DNA from: Pseudomonadota bacterium
GTDB lineage: Bacteria; Pseudomonadota; Alphaproteobacteria; Acetobacterales; Acetobacteraceae
NCBI GenBank assembly: GCA_021818505.1
Contig: JAKADX010000004.1
Coordinates: 62,001-126,000 of the forward strand
Direction: 5' to 3'
Length of the DNA stretch: 64,000 bases
Below the pieces are notes generated by a model. That model worked only from the letters and a program-made list of their open reading frames with translations, did not search any database and had not been told where the DNA came from. The position numbers and the translations under genes were made by a program. Positions 18,508 through 30,827 of this stretch are shown one piece after another; within the stretch, counting starts at the first letter, position 1; every line of letters begins with the position of its first letter.

Positions 18508-21500
18508 ATGGTCGGGCTGGTCATCGTCGCGCTCAGGCGGCCGTACACGTTCGTTGTGCTCGGCATCCTGATCCTGCTGTTCGGCGTGCTGGCGATCTTC
18601 CGCACCCCGACCGACGTGTTCCCCGACATCGGCATCCCGGTGGTGGCGGTGGTGTGGACCTACAACGGCCTGCCGCCCGACGACATGTCCGGCCGCGTCG
18701 TGTATTTCTACGAGCGCACGCTGACCACCCAGGTCAACGACATCAAGCGCATCGAGAGCCAGTCGCTGGTCAATTACGGCGTCGTCAAGATCTTCTTCCA
18801 GAAGAACGTCAACATCAACGCCGCGCTGGCGCAGGTGACGGCGGCGTCGCAGACCGTGCTGAAGCTGCTGCCGGCCGGCATCACGCCTCCCTATGTGCTG
18901 GAGTTCAACGCTTCCTCGGTGCCGATCCTGCAGCTCGCGCTGTCCAGTGCCACCGTGCCCGAGATGAAGCTGTTCGACCTGGCGCAGAACTTCATCCGCC
19001 CGATGCTGGCGACCGTGCCCGGGGCGGCGGTGCCTTCGCCCTATGGCGGCGTGGTGCGGCAGGTGCAGATCGACATCGACCCGCGGCGCATGGAGCAATA
19101 CGGCGTCGCCGCCGCCGATATCGGCCGCGCGCTGGCGCGGCAGAACCAGATCACCCCGGTCGGAACCGAGAAGGTCGGCAAGTTCGAATATACGGTCGAG
19201 CTGAACGACTCGCCCACCCGGATCTCCGAGCTGAACAATCTGCCGGTCAAGGTGGTCAACCACACCGTCGTGTACATGCGCGACGTAGCCTGGGTGCATG
19301 ACGGCAATCCGCCACAGACCAACGCGGTGCGCGTCAACGGCCATCACGCGGTGCTGATGACGATCGAGAAGGTCGGCAAGGCGTCCACTCTGGACATCAT
19401 CGCCGGGGTGAAGGCGCTGCTGCCGCATATCCGCGACACCCTGCCGGACGGCGTCACCGTGGAGGCGGTGGGCGACCAATCGGTGTTCGTGCGCGACGCG
19501 GTCGCCGGCGTGGTGCGCGAGGCGGTCATCGCCGCCGTGCTGACCGGCCTGATGATCCTGCTGTTCCTGGGAAGCTGGCGTTCGACTCTGATCATCGGCA
19601 CCTCGATCCCGCTGTGCATCCTGGCCTCGATCACCACCTTCTCGGCGATCGGCGAAACCATCAACGTGATGACGCTGGGCGGGCTGGCGCTGGCGGTCGG
19701 GATGCTGGTGGACGAGGCGACCGTCACCATCGAGAACATCAACTATCACCTCGAACAGGGCAAGCCGATCGAGAACGCCGTGGTGGACGGCGCGCAGCAG
19801 ATCGTGGTGCCCGCCTTCGTCTCACTGCTGGCCATCTGCATCGTCTTCGTGCCGATGTTCATGCTGACCGGCGTCGCGCATTTCCTGTTCGTGCCGCTGG
19901 CGCTCGCCGTCGTGTTCGCGATGGTGGCATCCTTCCTGCTGTCGCGCACGCTGGTGCTGACCATGGCCCGCTTCCTGTTGCGCGGGGAGCATGAGCACGA
20001 GCATGGCCACGACCGTTCCCAGTCGCGCAATCCGTTGGTGCGCTTCCAGGTCGGATTCGAGCGGAAGTTCGAGGCACTGCGGGCGCGCTATCGCACCCTG
20101 CTGGCGATGGCGCTCGACCGTCCCGTGCTGTTCGCCTCCTGCTTTCTTGGTTTCGTCGTTGCCTCCTTTGGGCTGGCGCCGTTCCTGGGCGAGAATTTCT
20201 TCCCCGCGATTGACGGTGGTCAGATCAAGCTGCACATGCGCGCGCAGATCGGCACCCGCATCGAGGAAACCGAGCGCCTCGGCGCCCAGGTGGAAGACGC
20301 GATCCGCCAGGTGATTCCCGGGCGCTATCTGCAAAGCGTGGTGCAGAACATCGGCCTGCCGGTCAGCGGCATCAACATGGCCTACAACAATTCAGGGCTG
20401 ATTGGCGTCGAGGACGGCGACATCCTGATCACGCTGAAGGACGGCCATCCGCCCACCGCCGGCTACGTACGCACGCTGCGCGAGCGGCTGCCACGCGAGT
20501 TTCCGGATGCGACTTTCGCCTTCCTGCCCGCCGACATCACCACGCAGATCCTCAACTTTGGCCTGCCAGCACCGATCGACGTGCGCGTGGTCGGCAATCA
20601 GCTCGCCGCCAACCAGACCTATGCCAACGATCTGCTGGAGCGAATCAGCCACATCCCGGGCGTGGCAGATCCACGGATCCAGCAGGCATTCAATGAGCCG
20701 ACGTTGTATGTCGACGTCAACCGCACCCTCGCCGGCATGACCGGGCTGACCGAGCGCGATGTGACCAACAGCCTGCAGGATGTGCTGGCCGGCAGCATCC
20801 AGACCGCGCCGACCTTCTGGCTCAACCCGCGCAATGGCGTGTCGTATCCGATCGTGGTGGAATCGCAGCAGTACACCATCGACACGCAGGACGACCTGCG
20901 CAACGTGCCGATCACTACCGGGAAGGGCAAGGACCAGCAAGTGCTCGGCGCGATGGCGGGCGTCCGGCTGGGCGCCTCGGCGGCGGTGGATTCGCACTAC
21001 AACGTGCAGCCCGTCATCGACATCTACGCCTCGGTGCAGGGCCGAGACCTTGGCTCGGTCGCGCGCGATGTGCAGCGCGAGATCGACGCCACCCGCAGCG
21101 CCGTGCCGCGCGGCTCGCAGGTGCTGGTGGGCGGGCAGGTAACGACGATGACCAGCGCGTTCGGCGAGCTGTTCTTCGGTCTCGGCTTCGCCGTCGTGCT
21201 GGTCTATCTGCTGATCGTCGTGAACTTCCAGTCCTGGCTCGACCCGTTCGTCATCATCACGGCGCTGCCGGCGGCGCTGTCGGGCATCGTCTGGATGCTG
21301 TTCGTGACCGGCACCACGCTCTCGGTGCCGGCGCTGACCGGCGCGATCATGTGCATGGGCGTCGCGACCGCCAACAGCATCCTGGTGGTCAGCTTCGCCC
21401 GCGAACAGCTGGCACTGGGCCAGGACGCGGTGTCGGCGGCGCTACAGGCCGGGTTCACCCGCTTCCGCCCGGTGATGATGACCGCGCTGGCGATGGTCAT

Positions 21501-21690
21501 CGGCATGGTGCCGACGGCGATCAGCACCGAGCAGAATGCGCCGCTCGGCCGCGCCGTGATCGGCGGGCTGCTGTTCGCGACGGTGTCCACGTTCTTCTTC
21601 GTCCCCACGGTGTTCAGCCTGGTGCATCGGCGCAGCAAGGTCGCCGCTCCGGTGCACCAGCTGGCCATGCAGACGCCGCCCGCGGAGTAG
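18508..21690 (+). CDS. RND efflux permease without adjacent adaptor or outer-membrane gene
   Basis: 1060 residues from ATG 18508, preceded by GGGAG; the frame is open to 18406 but with no ribosome site. Full-length AcrB-like architecture, very similar to the permease at 6177-9446 in every block. The fourth membrane segment reads GMLVDEATVTIEN, i.e. D402-E403 in place of the AcrB Asp pair, so two acids are kept here. A short His/Glu/Asp-rich loop (EHEHEHGHDRS) occupies the central cytoplasmic turn near residue 495. It stands alone, with yecD divergent and thiC downstream. It may borrow the adaptor of 4880-6121 or the TolC at 58081-59562. Confidence 0.93.
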   Translation: MVGLVIVALRRPYTFVVLGILILLFGVLAIFRTPTDVFPDIGIPVVAVVWTYNGLPPDDMSGRVVYFYERTLTTQVNDIKRIESQSLVNYGVVKIFFQKNVNINAALAQVTAASQTVLKLLPAGITPPYVLEFNASSVPILQLALSSATVPEMKLFDLAQNFIRPMLATVPGAAVPSPYGGVVRQVQIDIDPRRMEQYGVAAADIGRALARQNQITPVGTEKVGKFEYTVELNDSPTRISELNNLPVKVVNHTVVYMRDVAWVHDGNPPQTNAVRVNGHHAVLMTIEKVGKASTLDIIAGVKALLPHIRDTLPDGVTVEAVGDQSVFVRDAVAGVVREAVIAAVLTGLMILLFLGSWRSTLIIGTSIPLCILASITTFSAIGETINVMTLGGLALAVGMLVDEATVTIENINYHLEQGKPIENAVVDGAQQIVVPAFVSLLAICIVFVPMFMLTGVAHFLFVPLALAVVFAMVASFLLSRTLVLTMARFLLRGEHEHEHGHDRSQSRNPLVRFQVGFERKFEALRARYRTLLAMALDRPVLFASCFLGFVVASFGLAPFLGENFFPAIDGGQIKLHMRAQIGTRIEETERLGAQVEDAIRQVIPGRYLQSVVQNIGLPVSGINMAYNNSGLIGVEDGDILITLKDGHPPTAGYVRTLRERLPREFPDATFAFLPADITTQILNFGLPAPIDVRVVGNQLAANQTYANDLLERISHIPGVADPRIQQAFNEPTLYVDVNRTLAGMTGLTERDVTNSLQDVLAGSIQTAPTFWLNPRNGVSYPIVVESQQYTIDTQDDLRNVPITTGKGKDQQVLGAMAGVRLGASAAVDSHYNVQPVIDIYASVQGRDLGSVARDVQREIDATRSAVPRGSQVLVGGQVTTMTSAFGELFFGLGFAVVLVYLLIVVNFQSWLDPFVIITALPAALSGIVWMLFVTGTTLSVPALTGAIMCMGVATANSILVVSFAREQLALGQDAVSAALQAGFTRFRPVMMTALAMVIGMVPTAISTEQNAPLGRAVIGGLLFATVSTFFFVPTVFSLVHRRSKVAAPVHQLAMQTPPAE

Positions 21691-21747
21691 GCGCAGGGCC
21701 GCCGTGAGGCGGCGGGCGTTGACAGCGCGGCGGCGGCGGCACACCCT

Positions 21748-24580
<2,833 letters not shown>

Positions 24581-24615
24581 CCGAGACAGAGCGACGAGAC
24601 GCCGGAGGAGCCGAC

Positions 24616-25629
24616 ATGCCGCGCCCGCTGACCGTCGCGGTCCAGATGGACCCGATCGAGAGCATCAACATCGACGCCGACTCGACCTTCGCGCTGATGC
24701 TGGCCGCGCAGGCGCGCGGGCACGCGCTGTTCCATTACGAGGTGCGTCACCTGGCACTGAGCGAGGGCGTGGCGAAGGCCGGTGCCCGGCGGGAGGAACG
24801 GCTGCGCGCGCTGGCCCGGCCGGTGACGGTGCAGCGCGTGCGCGGCGACCATTTCCGCTTCGGCGAGCAGCGCGTGCTCGATCTCGGCACGACGGACGTG
24901 ATCCTGATGCGCCAGGACCCGCCCTTCGACATGGCCTACATCACCGCGACGCACCTGCTGGAGCACGTGCACCGCGAGGACGGAAGCGGCCCACTGGTCG
25001 TCAACAACCCCGCCGCGGTGCGTAACGCCCCCGAGAAGCTGCTCGTTACGCACTTCCCCGAGCTGATGCCGCCGACGCTGGTGACGTGGGACAGCGACGC
25101 GATCCGCGGCTTCCGCGCCACTCACAAGGACATCGTGGTCAAGCCGCTGTTCGGCAACGGCGGCGCGGGTGTGTTCCTGATGCGCCACGACGACCCGAAC
25201 CTGAATGCGCTGCTGGAGATGCATTTCGCGCGCTCGCGCGAGCCGCTGATGGTGCAGCGCTACGAGCCGGCGGTGCGGCAGGGCGACAAGCGCATCATCC
25301 TGATCGACGGCGAGCCGGCCGGCGCGATTAACCGCGTGCCCGCGCAGGGCGAGGCGCGCAGCAACATCCATGTCGGCGGGCGGCCGGAGAAAAGCACGCT
25401 GACCGCGCGCGACCGGGAAATCTGCGCCGCGATCGGGCCGACCTTGCAGCGCCAGGGCCTGATCTTCGTCGGCATCGACGTGATCGGCGATTGGCTGACC
25501 GAGATCAACGTCACCTCGCCGACCGGCTTGCAGGAGATCGGGCGCTTCGACGGCGTCGATCTGGCGGCGCGCATCTGGGAGGCGATCGAGCGGCGCATCG
25601 GCGCCGGAGACGTCAGGCCGCCTGGCTGA
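24616..25629 (+). CDS. gshB: Glutathione synthetase
   Basis: 337 residues. ATP-grasp ligase joining gamma-glutamylcysteine and glycine. The N-terminal [26 protein letters not shown] is diagnostic. [23 protein letters not shown] and the ATP-grasp pieces [33 protein letters not shown] and [21 protein letters not shown] follow. ATG 24616 has GGAGGA at 24604-24609. The 3' end overlaps the convergent dmeF gene by 17 bases. Confidence 0.97.
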   Translation: MPRPLTVAVQMDPIESINIDADSTFALMLAAQARGHALFHYEVRHLALSEGVAKAGARREERLRALARPVTVQRVRGDHFRFGEQRVLDLGTTDVILMRQDPPFDMAYITATHLLEHVHREDGSGPLVVNNPAAVRNAPEKLLVTHFPELMPPTLVTWDSDAIRGFRATHKDIVVKPLFGNGGAGVFLMRHDDPNLNALLEMHFARSREPLMVQRYEPAVRQGDKRIILIDGEPAGAINRVPAQGEARSNIHVGGRPEKSTLTARDREICAAIGPTLQRQGLIFVGIDVIGDWLTEINVTSPTGLQEIGRFDGVDLAARIWEAIERRIGAGDVRPPG

Positions 25630-26575
25630 CCTCGACGGTCAGATGCGACAGCGCCGGCACGGTGGCCAGCCGCTCGCGATAGAAGCCCGCGTCGCGCCGC
25701 TCTTGCGTGACCACCGAGACGATGGCGCCGAAATGCCCCGGTCCGAGCCGCCACAGATGCAGGTCGGCGAGTTGGTCGCCCTCCGCCTCGATCGCGGCGC
25801 GGATCGCGCCGGTGGTGCGCGCGTCCGGGTTCATGTCCAGCAGGATCGCGCCGGTATCACGCACCAGTCCGTACGCCCAGTTGGCGATCACCACCGCGCC
25901 GACGATGCCGGCAACCGGGTCCATCCAGCGCCAGCCGAATCCCCAGGCGAGCGACAGCCCGAAGATCACCAGCACCGACACCGCCGCATCCGCCATCACA
26001 TGCACGAAGGCCGCGCGCATGTTGTGGTCGCGGTGGGCGTGGTGGTGCTCGTGATGATGATGATCGTCGTGGTCGTGATCGTGATGATGGTGATGATCAT
26101 GGCCATGCGCGCCGCCGCCCGATAGCAGCCAGGCGCTTCCCGCGTTCACCAGCAGGCCGAGACAGGCGATCGCGACGGCCTCGGCATAGTCGATCGGCAC
26201 CGGCGCGAACAGTCGCCGCACCGCCTCGTAGCCGATCAGCAATGCGATCATGGCGAGGACGATCGCGCTGGTATAGCCCGCCAGATCGCCGAACTTGCCG
26301 GTGCCGAAGGTGAAGCGCGCGTCCTCGGCGTGGCGGCGGGCATAGGTATAGGCGAGGGCTGCCAGCAGCAGCGCGCCGGCATGCGTGCTCATGTGCAGCC
26401 CGTCGGCGATCAGCGCCACCGAGCCGAACAGCAGCCCACCCACGATTTCGGCCGCCATCATTACGGCGCACAGCACGATCACCGCCCAGGTGCGATGCTC
26501 GTTGCGTGCATGCGCTTCGCCCAAGAACACGTGCCGGTGCGCCGGATGCTCGATCGCCGGAAAGTCCGCGCCCAT
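25613..26575 (-). CDS. dmeF: Cation diffusion facilitator, DmeF-type Co/Ni exporter
   Basis: 320 residues. The N-terminal [18 protein letters not shown] segment is typical of DmeF. Six membrane segments are predicted. The metal-site residues are visible in TM2 (His61 and His65, HMSTH) and TM5 (His192 and Asp196, HVMAD). Between TM4 and TM5 lies a cytoplasmic loop (residues 157-184) made almost entirely of His and Asp, a likely metal buffer. DmeF proteins export Co(II) and Ni(II) to the periplasm. GGAGGG precedes the ATG at 26575. It is divergent from yqjG and convergent with gshB. Confidence 0.9.
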   Translation of the reverse strand: MGADFPAIEHPAHRHVFLGEAHARNEHRTWAVIVLCAVMMAAEIVGGLLFGSVALIADGLHMSTHAGALLLAALAYTYARRHAEDARFTFGTGKFGDLAGYTSAIVLAMIALLIGYEAVRRLFAPVPIDYAEAVAIACLGLLVNAGSAWLLSGGGAHGHDHHHHHDHDHDDHHHHEHHHAHRDHNMRAAFVHVMADAAVSVLVIFGLSLAWGFGWRWMDPVAGIVGAVVIANWAYGLVRDTGAILLDMNPDARTTGAIRAAIEAEGDQLADLHLWRLGPGHFGAIVSVVTQERRDAGFYRERLATVPALSHLTVEVSQAA

Positions 26576-26646
26576 GGTCCACCCTCCGCCTGCCGCTGCC
26601 GGGCAGCTTACGCTAGATTGGCCCGGAACGGCAGCGGGAGCGCGAG

Positions 26647-27609
26647 ATGGGGCTGATGATCAACGGCGTCTGGGAGCGGGAGAGCCGGGATCGCGCCGAA
26701 CCCACGGGCGCCTTCGTCCGTCCCGAGTCGCGGTTCCGCGACCGGATCGAATCGGGCGGGCGGTTCCCGCCGGCATCCGGGCGCTACCACCTCTACATCT
26801 CGCTCGCCTGCCCGTGGGCGCACCGTACGCGCATCTTCCGCGTGCTCAAGGGGCTTGAGGGAATGATCGGCCTGTCCGTCGTCCATTGGCTGATGGCCGA
26901 TGACGGCTGGACATTCACGCCGGCCGAGGGCGTGGTGCCCGATCCGGTGATGAATGCGCGATGCCTCTATGAACTTTACGCCCGCGCCGACCCGCATTTC
27001 ACCGGCCGGGTCACCGTCCCGGTGCTCTGGGACCGTGAGACCGACAGCATCGTCAACAACGAATCCGCCGAGATCATCCGTATCTTCAACAGCGCCTTCG
27101 ATGCGATCGGCGCCGCGCCTGGCGACTACTATCCTGCTGATCTGCGCGAGGAGATCGACGCGGTGAACGCGCGCGTCTATGCGACCGTGAACAACGGCGT
27201 CTATCGCGCCGGCTTCGCGCGCACGCAGGACGCCTATGACACGGCGGTGCGGGCGCTGTTCGACACGCTGGACTGGCTGGAGGAGCGGCTCGCCCGCCAG
27301 CCCTATCTGTGCGGCGAACGGATCACGGAGGCGGACTGGCGGCTGTTCACCACGCTGCTCCGCTTCGATGCGGTCTATCACGGCCACTTCAAATGCAACC
27401 TGCGCCGGATCGCGGACTATCCGGCGCTGTGGGATTTCACGCGGTCGCTGTATCAGACGCCGGGTGTGGCCGAGACTGTCGATTTCGGCCACATCAAGCG
27501 GCACTACTACATGAGCCATACATGGGTGAACCCGACGCAAATCGTGCCGGCGGGGCCGCTGCTCGATCTCACTGCGCCGGGCAGCCGCGTGCCGCGTCTG
27601 CCCGGCTGA
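26647..27609 (+). CDS. yqjG: Glutathionyl-hydroquinone reductase (GST superfamily)
   Basis: 320 residues, the usual size of the Xi-class GSTs. The catalytic motif is SLACPWAHR with Cys55, which reduces glutathionyl-hydroquinones to hydroquinones using glutathione. Other family blocks are GWTFTP, VPVLWDRETDSIVNNESAEIIRI and the C-terminal HIKRHYYMSH. It lies next to gshB and dmeF, a grouping around glutathione. ATG 26647 has GGAG a few bases upstream. Confidence 0.93.
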   Translation: MGLMINGVWERESRDRAEPTGAFVRPESRFRDRIESGGRFPPASGRYHLYISLACPWAHRTRIFRVLKGLEGMIGLSVVHWLMADDGWTFTPAEGVVPDPVMNARCLYELYARADPHFTGRVTVPVLWDRETDSIVNNESAEIIRIFNSAFDAIGAAPGDYYPADLREEIDAVNARVYATVNNGVYRAGFARTQDAYDTAVRALFDTLDWLEERLARQPYLCGERITEADWRLFTTLLRFDAVYHGHFKCNLRRIADYPALWDFTRSLYQTPGVAETVDFGHIKRHYYMSHTWVNPTQIVPAGPLLDLTAPGSRVPRLPG

Positions 27610-27618
27610 TCCCCTCGC

Positions 27619-27867
27619 TCAGTGCACGAGCGTCGGCAGCATCTCCTGCTGACGGATCGCCGCAACGGCCACGTCGATCTCCCCGGCCAACGCCATCGGC
27701 GTGCCGTCGGCGGCGTGGATCGCGAAGGCGCGCACGCCGTTCATCATCACCGGTTTCACATAGGCGATCTGCGAGACGCCGAGGCCGGCAAGCTGCTCGG
27801 TCGTCAGGTGGCGGATGTCCACGATCCGGGTTTCACCCGGGGCCGCCGGACCAGTGTTCTCGTCCAT
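27619..27867 (-). CDS. DUF1150 family protein
   Basis: 82 residues. The sequence (LTTEQLAGLGVSQIAYVKPVMMNGVRAFAIHAADGTPM) matches the DUF1150 family, a small alphaproteobacterial protein usually encoded immediately downstream of an Hsp20 gene, as here. GGAG precedes the ATG at 27867. The gap to the hsp20 stop is 62 bases and the two should be cotranscribed. No function is established to my knowledge. Confidence 0.9.
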   Translation of the reverse strand: MDENTGPAAPGETRIVDIRHLTTEQLAGLGVSQIAYVKPVMMNGVRAFAIHAADGTPMALAGEIDVAVAAIRQQEMLPTLVH

Positions 27868-27929
27868 TGTCTGCTTCTCCTGGGGGACCCTGCCGTATCC
27901 GGCCAGCGTCCGACCTCTGCCTTGATTGC

Positions 27930-28400
27930 TCAGCCGGTCCGGCCCTGCTTGGCCGCTGTCTGAGGGTCCAGCATCGTCACGGTCCCGCTGCCGGACTTGG
28001 TGATGCGGATGGTTTTCACCCGGCTTTCCGGCTGCGGGCGCACCAAGTCGATGTGCAACAGCCCGTTGTCGAGCCAGGCACCCTTCACCTCGATGCCCTC
28101 AGCGAGCACGAAGGCCCGCTGAAACTGCCGCGCGGCAATGCCGCGATGCAGGAACACGCGCCCCTCCGAGTCGTCGTTTTGCCGCCCGCGGATGACGAGC
28201 TGGTTGTCCTCCTGCGTCACCTGCAGGTCGTCCATCATGAATCCGGCCACCGCCAGCGTGATCCGCAGCCCGGTCGGCCCGGTCTGCTCGATGTTGTAGG
28301 GCGGATAGCCATCCGAGGACGTCTTCGCCGCCCTCTCAAGCATCTGCTCCAGATGGTCGAATCCCAGGAACATCGGGGACGCGAACATGCGGGTCGTCAT
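27930..28400 (-). CDS. Small heat-shock protein Hsp20 (IbpA-like)
   Basis: 156 residues. ATP-independent holdase chaperone. The alpha-crystallin domain spans about residues 30-130: YPPYNIEQTGP, ITLAVAGFMMDDLQVTQEDNQLVIRG, and the terminal DNGLLHIDLVRPQPE. The short N-terminus (PMFLGFDHLEQMLERA) is characteristic of bacterial IbpA-type proteins. GGAGGAGG lies just upstream of the ATG, inside a structured leader that resembles a ROSE thermometer. DUF1150 follows. Confidence 0.95.
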   Translation of the reverse strand: MTTRMFASPMFLGFDHLEQMLERAAKTSSDGYPPYNIEQTGPTGLRITLAVAGFMMDDLQVTQEDNQLVIRGRQNDDSEGRVFLHRGIAARQFQRAFVLAEGIEVKGAWLDNGLLHIDLVRPQPESRVKTIRITKSGSGTVTMLDPQTAAKQGRTG

Positions 28401-28500
28401 CCTGCCTCCTCCACCGAGCGAAGCCGGACCCGTCTGCCCGGGTCCATGATGCCGGGTCCCATGTTGGCAACCCGACGCTGCCTAATTTGGCGGCAGTTTC
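28401..28500 (-). promoter_or_regulatory. Candidate ROSE RNA thermometer in the hsp20 leader
   Basis: Read on the minus strand, the 100 bases before the Hsp20 ATG can fold into successive stem-loops: CTGCC/GGCAG, then CGGGT/ACCCG with an inner CC/GG, then a 7-bp GGACCCG/CGGGTCC, then a final imperfect hairpin (GCTT/AGGC closing). This last one holds TTCGCT, which fits the U-Y-G-C-U signature of ROSE elements, facing the GGAGGA ribosome site. The architecture and the gene downstream fit ROSE, which opens on heating to allow translation. I folded it by eye only. Confidence 0.5.
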
Positions 28501-28582
28501 GGCTTATGCAAGGGGTATGCAACGGACGCGCCTGCGGCACGCCGCCGTTGAACCCTCGGGCGCGGACCGCTACATCGCCGTC

Positions 28583-29143
28583 ATGTCATCTGCGACCCTG
28601 TTCGAGCCGCCACCTCCGGCGCGGGCCGACGCCCTGCTGTCGATCCTGATCGCGCCGCACGCGGTGCTGAAGGCGCGCGCCCGGCCGGTGCGCGAGGGCG
28701 ACGCCGATGACGTGCGCGCGCTGCTGCCGCGGTTGCTGGCAACGATGTACAAGGCGCCCGGTATCGGGCTGGCGGCGCCGCAGGTCGGTGTGAAGCTGCG
28801 TGTGACCGTGGTGGACCTGCAGCAGGACAACGTCCGCGCCCCGATCACGCTGATAAACCCCGAGGTGGTTGCCGCCAGCGAGGAGCGCGCCACCCGCGAG
28901 GAAGGCTGCCTGTCGCTGCCCGGCCAGTACGCCGACGTGACACGGCCGGCGCGGGTGAAGGTGCGCTACCAGGACGAAACCGGCGCGCGGCGGGAGATCG
29001 AGGCCGACGGGCTGCTGTCCGCCTGCCTGCAGCACGAGATCGACCATCTCGACGGCATCCTGTTCGTCGATCACCTGTCGGCGCTGAAGCGCAACATGAT
29101 CCTGCGCCGGCTGGCGAAGGAGATGCGGCAGAAGGCGCAGTAA
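28583..29143 (+). CDS. def: Peptide deformylase
   Basis: 186 residues from ATG 28583; the frame is open upstream to 28487 and ATG 28517 is an alternative, but neither start has a clear ribosome site. It removes the formyl group from nascent Met, releasing formate. All three motifs are present: GIGLAAPQ (60-67), EEGCLSLP with the metal Cys109, and QHEIDHLDG with His151 and His155 around Glu152. First gene of an operon with fmt (3-base gap). Confidence 0.96.
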   Translation: MSSATLFEPPPPARADALLSILIAPHAVLKARARPVREGDADDVRALLPRLLATMYKAPGIGLAAPQVGVKLRVTVVDLQQDNVRAPITLINPEVVAASEERATREEGCLSLPGQYADVTRPARVKVRYQDETGARREIEADGLLSACLQHEIDHLDGILFVDHLSALKRNMILRRLAKEMRQKAQ

Positions 29144-29146
29144 CGC

Positions 29147-30052
29147 GTGCGCCTCGCCTTCATGGGCAGCCCCGAGTTCGCCGTGCCGGCCCTGCGCGCG
29201 CTGCACGGCGCCGGACACACGATCGCCGCCGTCTATTGCCAGCCGCCCCGGCCGGCCGGGCGGGGCCACGCAGTGCGGCGCTGCCCGGTGCACGTCGCGG
29301 CGGACGACATGGGTCTGCTCGTGCGCACGCCGGCGCGGCTGCGGCGGGAGGCGGCTGAGCACGCCGCCTTCGCCGCCCTCGATCTCGATGCCGCCGTGGT
29401 CGCCGCCTATGGCCTGATCCTTCCCGAGCCGATGCTGGCCGCGCCCCGTCATGGCTGCCTCAACATCCATGCCAGCCTGCTGCCGCGCTGGCGCGGGGCA
29501 GCACCGATCCAGGCGGCGATCCTGGCCGGCGATACCGAAAGCGGCATCACCATCATGCAGATGGATGCCGGCCTCGACACCGGCCCGATGCTGCTCCGCG
29601 CGGCGGTGCCGATCACCGAGGCCACCACCGCTGCCGAACTGCACGACAGGCTGGCTGAACTCGGCGCCCAGCTGATCCTGCGCGCGCTCGCCGACCCCCC
29701 GCCGCCTGTTCCGCAGCCGGCGGAGGGTGCGACCTACGCGCCGAAGCTAACGCGCGCGGACGGGCATCTCGACTGGACGCAGGACGCCCCCGCGCTGGCG
29801 CGCCGGGTGCGCGCACTCAACCCCTGGCCCGGAACCTTTGCCATCCTGGACGGTGCGATGCTGAAGATTCTTGCGGCGATCGTCGAACCCGGTGACGGGG
29901 AGCCTGGGACCGTGCTCGACGGCGGGCTGCTGGTGGCCGCCGGCACCGGCGCGCTACGGCTATTGCGCGTGCAGGCGCCCGGCCGCGCTGCCATGGACGC
30001 CGCCGCCTTTCTGCGCGGCCGGCCGGTCCCGGCCGGCACGCGCCTTAACTGA
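29147..30052 (+). CDS. fmt: Methionyl-tRNA formyltransferase
   Basis: 301 residues with a GTG start at 29147, three bases after the def stop. It transfers the formyl group from 10-formyl-THF to initiator Met-tRNA. Visible motifs are [15 protein letters not shown], the active-site block [41 protein letters not shown] and the C-terminal [12 protein letters not shown]. The def-fmt pairing is standard. No independent ribosome site is visible, so translation is probably coupled to def. Confidence 0.97.
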   Translation: MRLAFMGSPEFAVPALRALHGAGHTIAAVYCQPPRPAGRGHAVRRCPVHVAADDMGLLVRTPARLRREAAEHAAFAALDLDAAVVAAYGLILPEPMLAAPRHGCLNIHASLLPRWRGAAPIQAAILAGDTESGITIMQMDAGLDTGPMLLRAAVPITEATTAAELHDRLAELGAQLILRALADPPPPVPQPAEGATYAPKLTRADGHLDWTQDAPALARRVRALNPWPGTFAILDGAMLKILAAIVEPGDGEPGTVLDGGLLVAAGTGALRLLRVQAPGRAAMDAAAFLRGRPVPAGTRLN

Positions 30053-30053
30053 C

Positions 30054-30827
30054 ATGCAGGATCCGCCCGCCGTCACCGTCGTCAATGAGGCCGGCACCTC
30101 GCCGATCGTACTCTTGTGCGAGCACGCGTCGAACTACATCCCGCCCCGTTTCGCCAATCTCGGTCTGCCCCCGGCCGAGCTGGAGCGACACATCGCCTAT
30201 GACATCGGCGCCGCCGCGGTGGCGCGGCAGCTTGCCGGGCGGCTGGACGCGGTGCTGGTGCTGGCGGGGTATTCGCGCCTGCTGATCGACTGCAACCGCC
30301 CGCTCGGCGTCCCCGGCAGCATCCCCGTGCGCAGCGAGGCGACCGACATTCCCGGCAACCGCGACCTCTCGCCGGCCGACCGCGCCGAGCGCGACCTTCT
30401 GTTCTTCGCCCCGTTCCGCACGCGGGTCGGCGTGCTGCTGGACGCGCGTCAGGCCGCCGGACGGGCCTCGGTGCTGATCGGGATGCACAGCTTCACCCCG
30501 ATTTTCCTCGGAGTCGCGCGTCCCTGGCAGGCGGGCGTGCTGTATCGCCGCGCCCATCGGCTCGCCGCCGTGCTGCTCGACGGGTTGGCCGAGGACCCGG
30601 CGCTGATCGTGGGCGTCAACGAGCCGTATCGGGTGACCGAGGCCGGCGATTACACCGTCCCGCATGTCGGCGAGCCGCGCGGTCTGCCGACGGCGCTGTT
30701 CGAGGTGCGGCAGGATCTGATCGCCGATGAACCCGGCGCCGCCGACTGGGCGGGGCGGCTCGCCGCCGTGCTGGCGCGCGTTGCGGCCGATCCGCGCGCG
30801 GTCGAAGGGTTGGCGTCAGCTACATGA
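30054..30827 (+). CDS. N-formylglutamate amidohydrolase family protein
   Basis: 257 residues from ATG 30054, one base after the fmt stop; the longer frame from 29871 is inside fmt. Family motifs seen are IVLLCEHASNYIPPRF, HIAYDIGAAAVARQLA, YSRLLIDCNRPLG, IGMHSFTP and TVPHVGEPRGLPTALFEVRQDLI. Family members hydrolyse N-formylglutamate or related formyl-amino acids, giving formate and the amino acid. No histidine-degradation gene adjoins, so the substrate is uncertain. The 3' end overlaps the convergent CBS gene by 8 bases. Confidence 0.9.
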   Translation: MQDPPAVTVVNEAGTSPIVLLCEHASNYIPPRFANLGLPPAELERHIAYDIGAAAVARQLAGRLDAVLVLAGYSRLLIDCNRPLGVPGSIPVRSEATDIPGNRDLSPADRAERDLLFFAPFRTRVGVLLDARQAAGRASVLIGMHSFTPIFLGVARPWQAGVLYRRAHRLAAVLLDGLAEDPALIVGVNEPYRVTEAGDYTVPHVGEPRGLPTALFEVRQDLIADEPGAADWAGRLAAVLARVAADPRAVEGLASAT

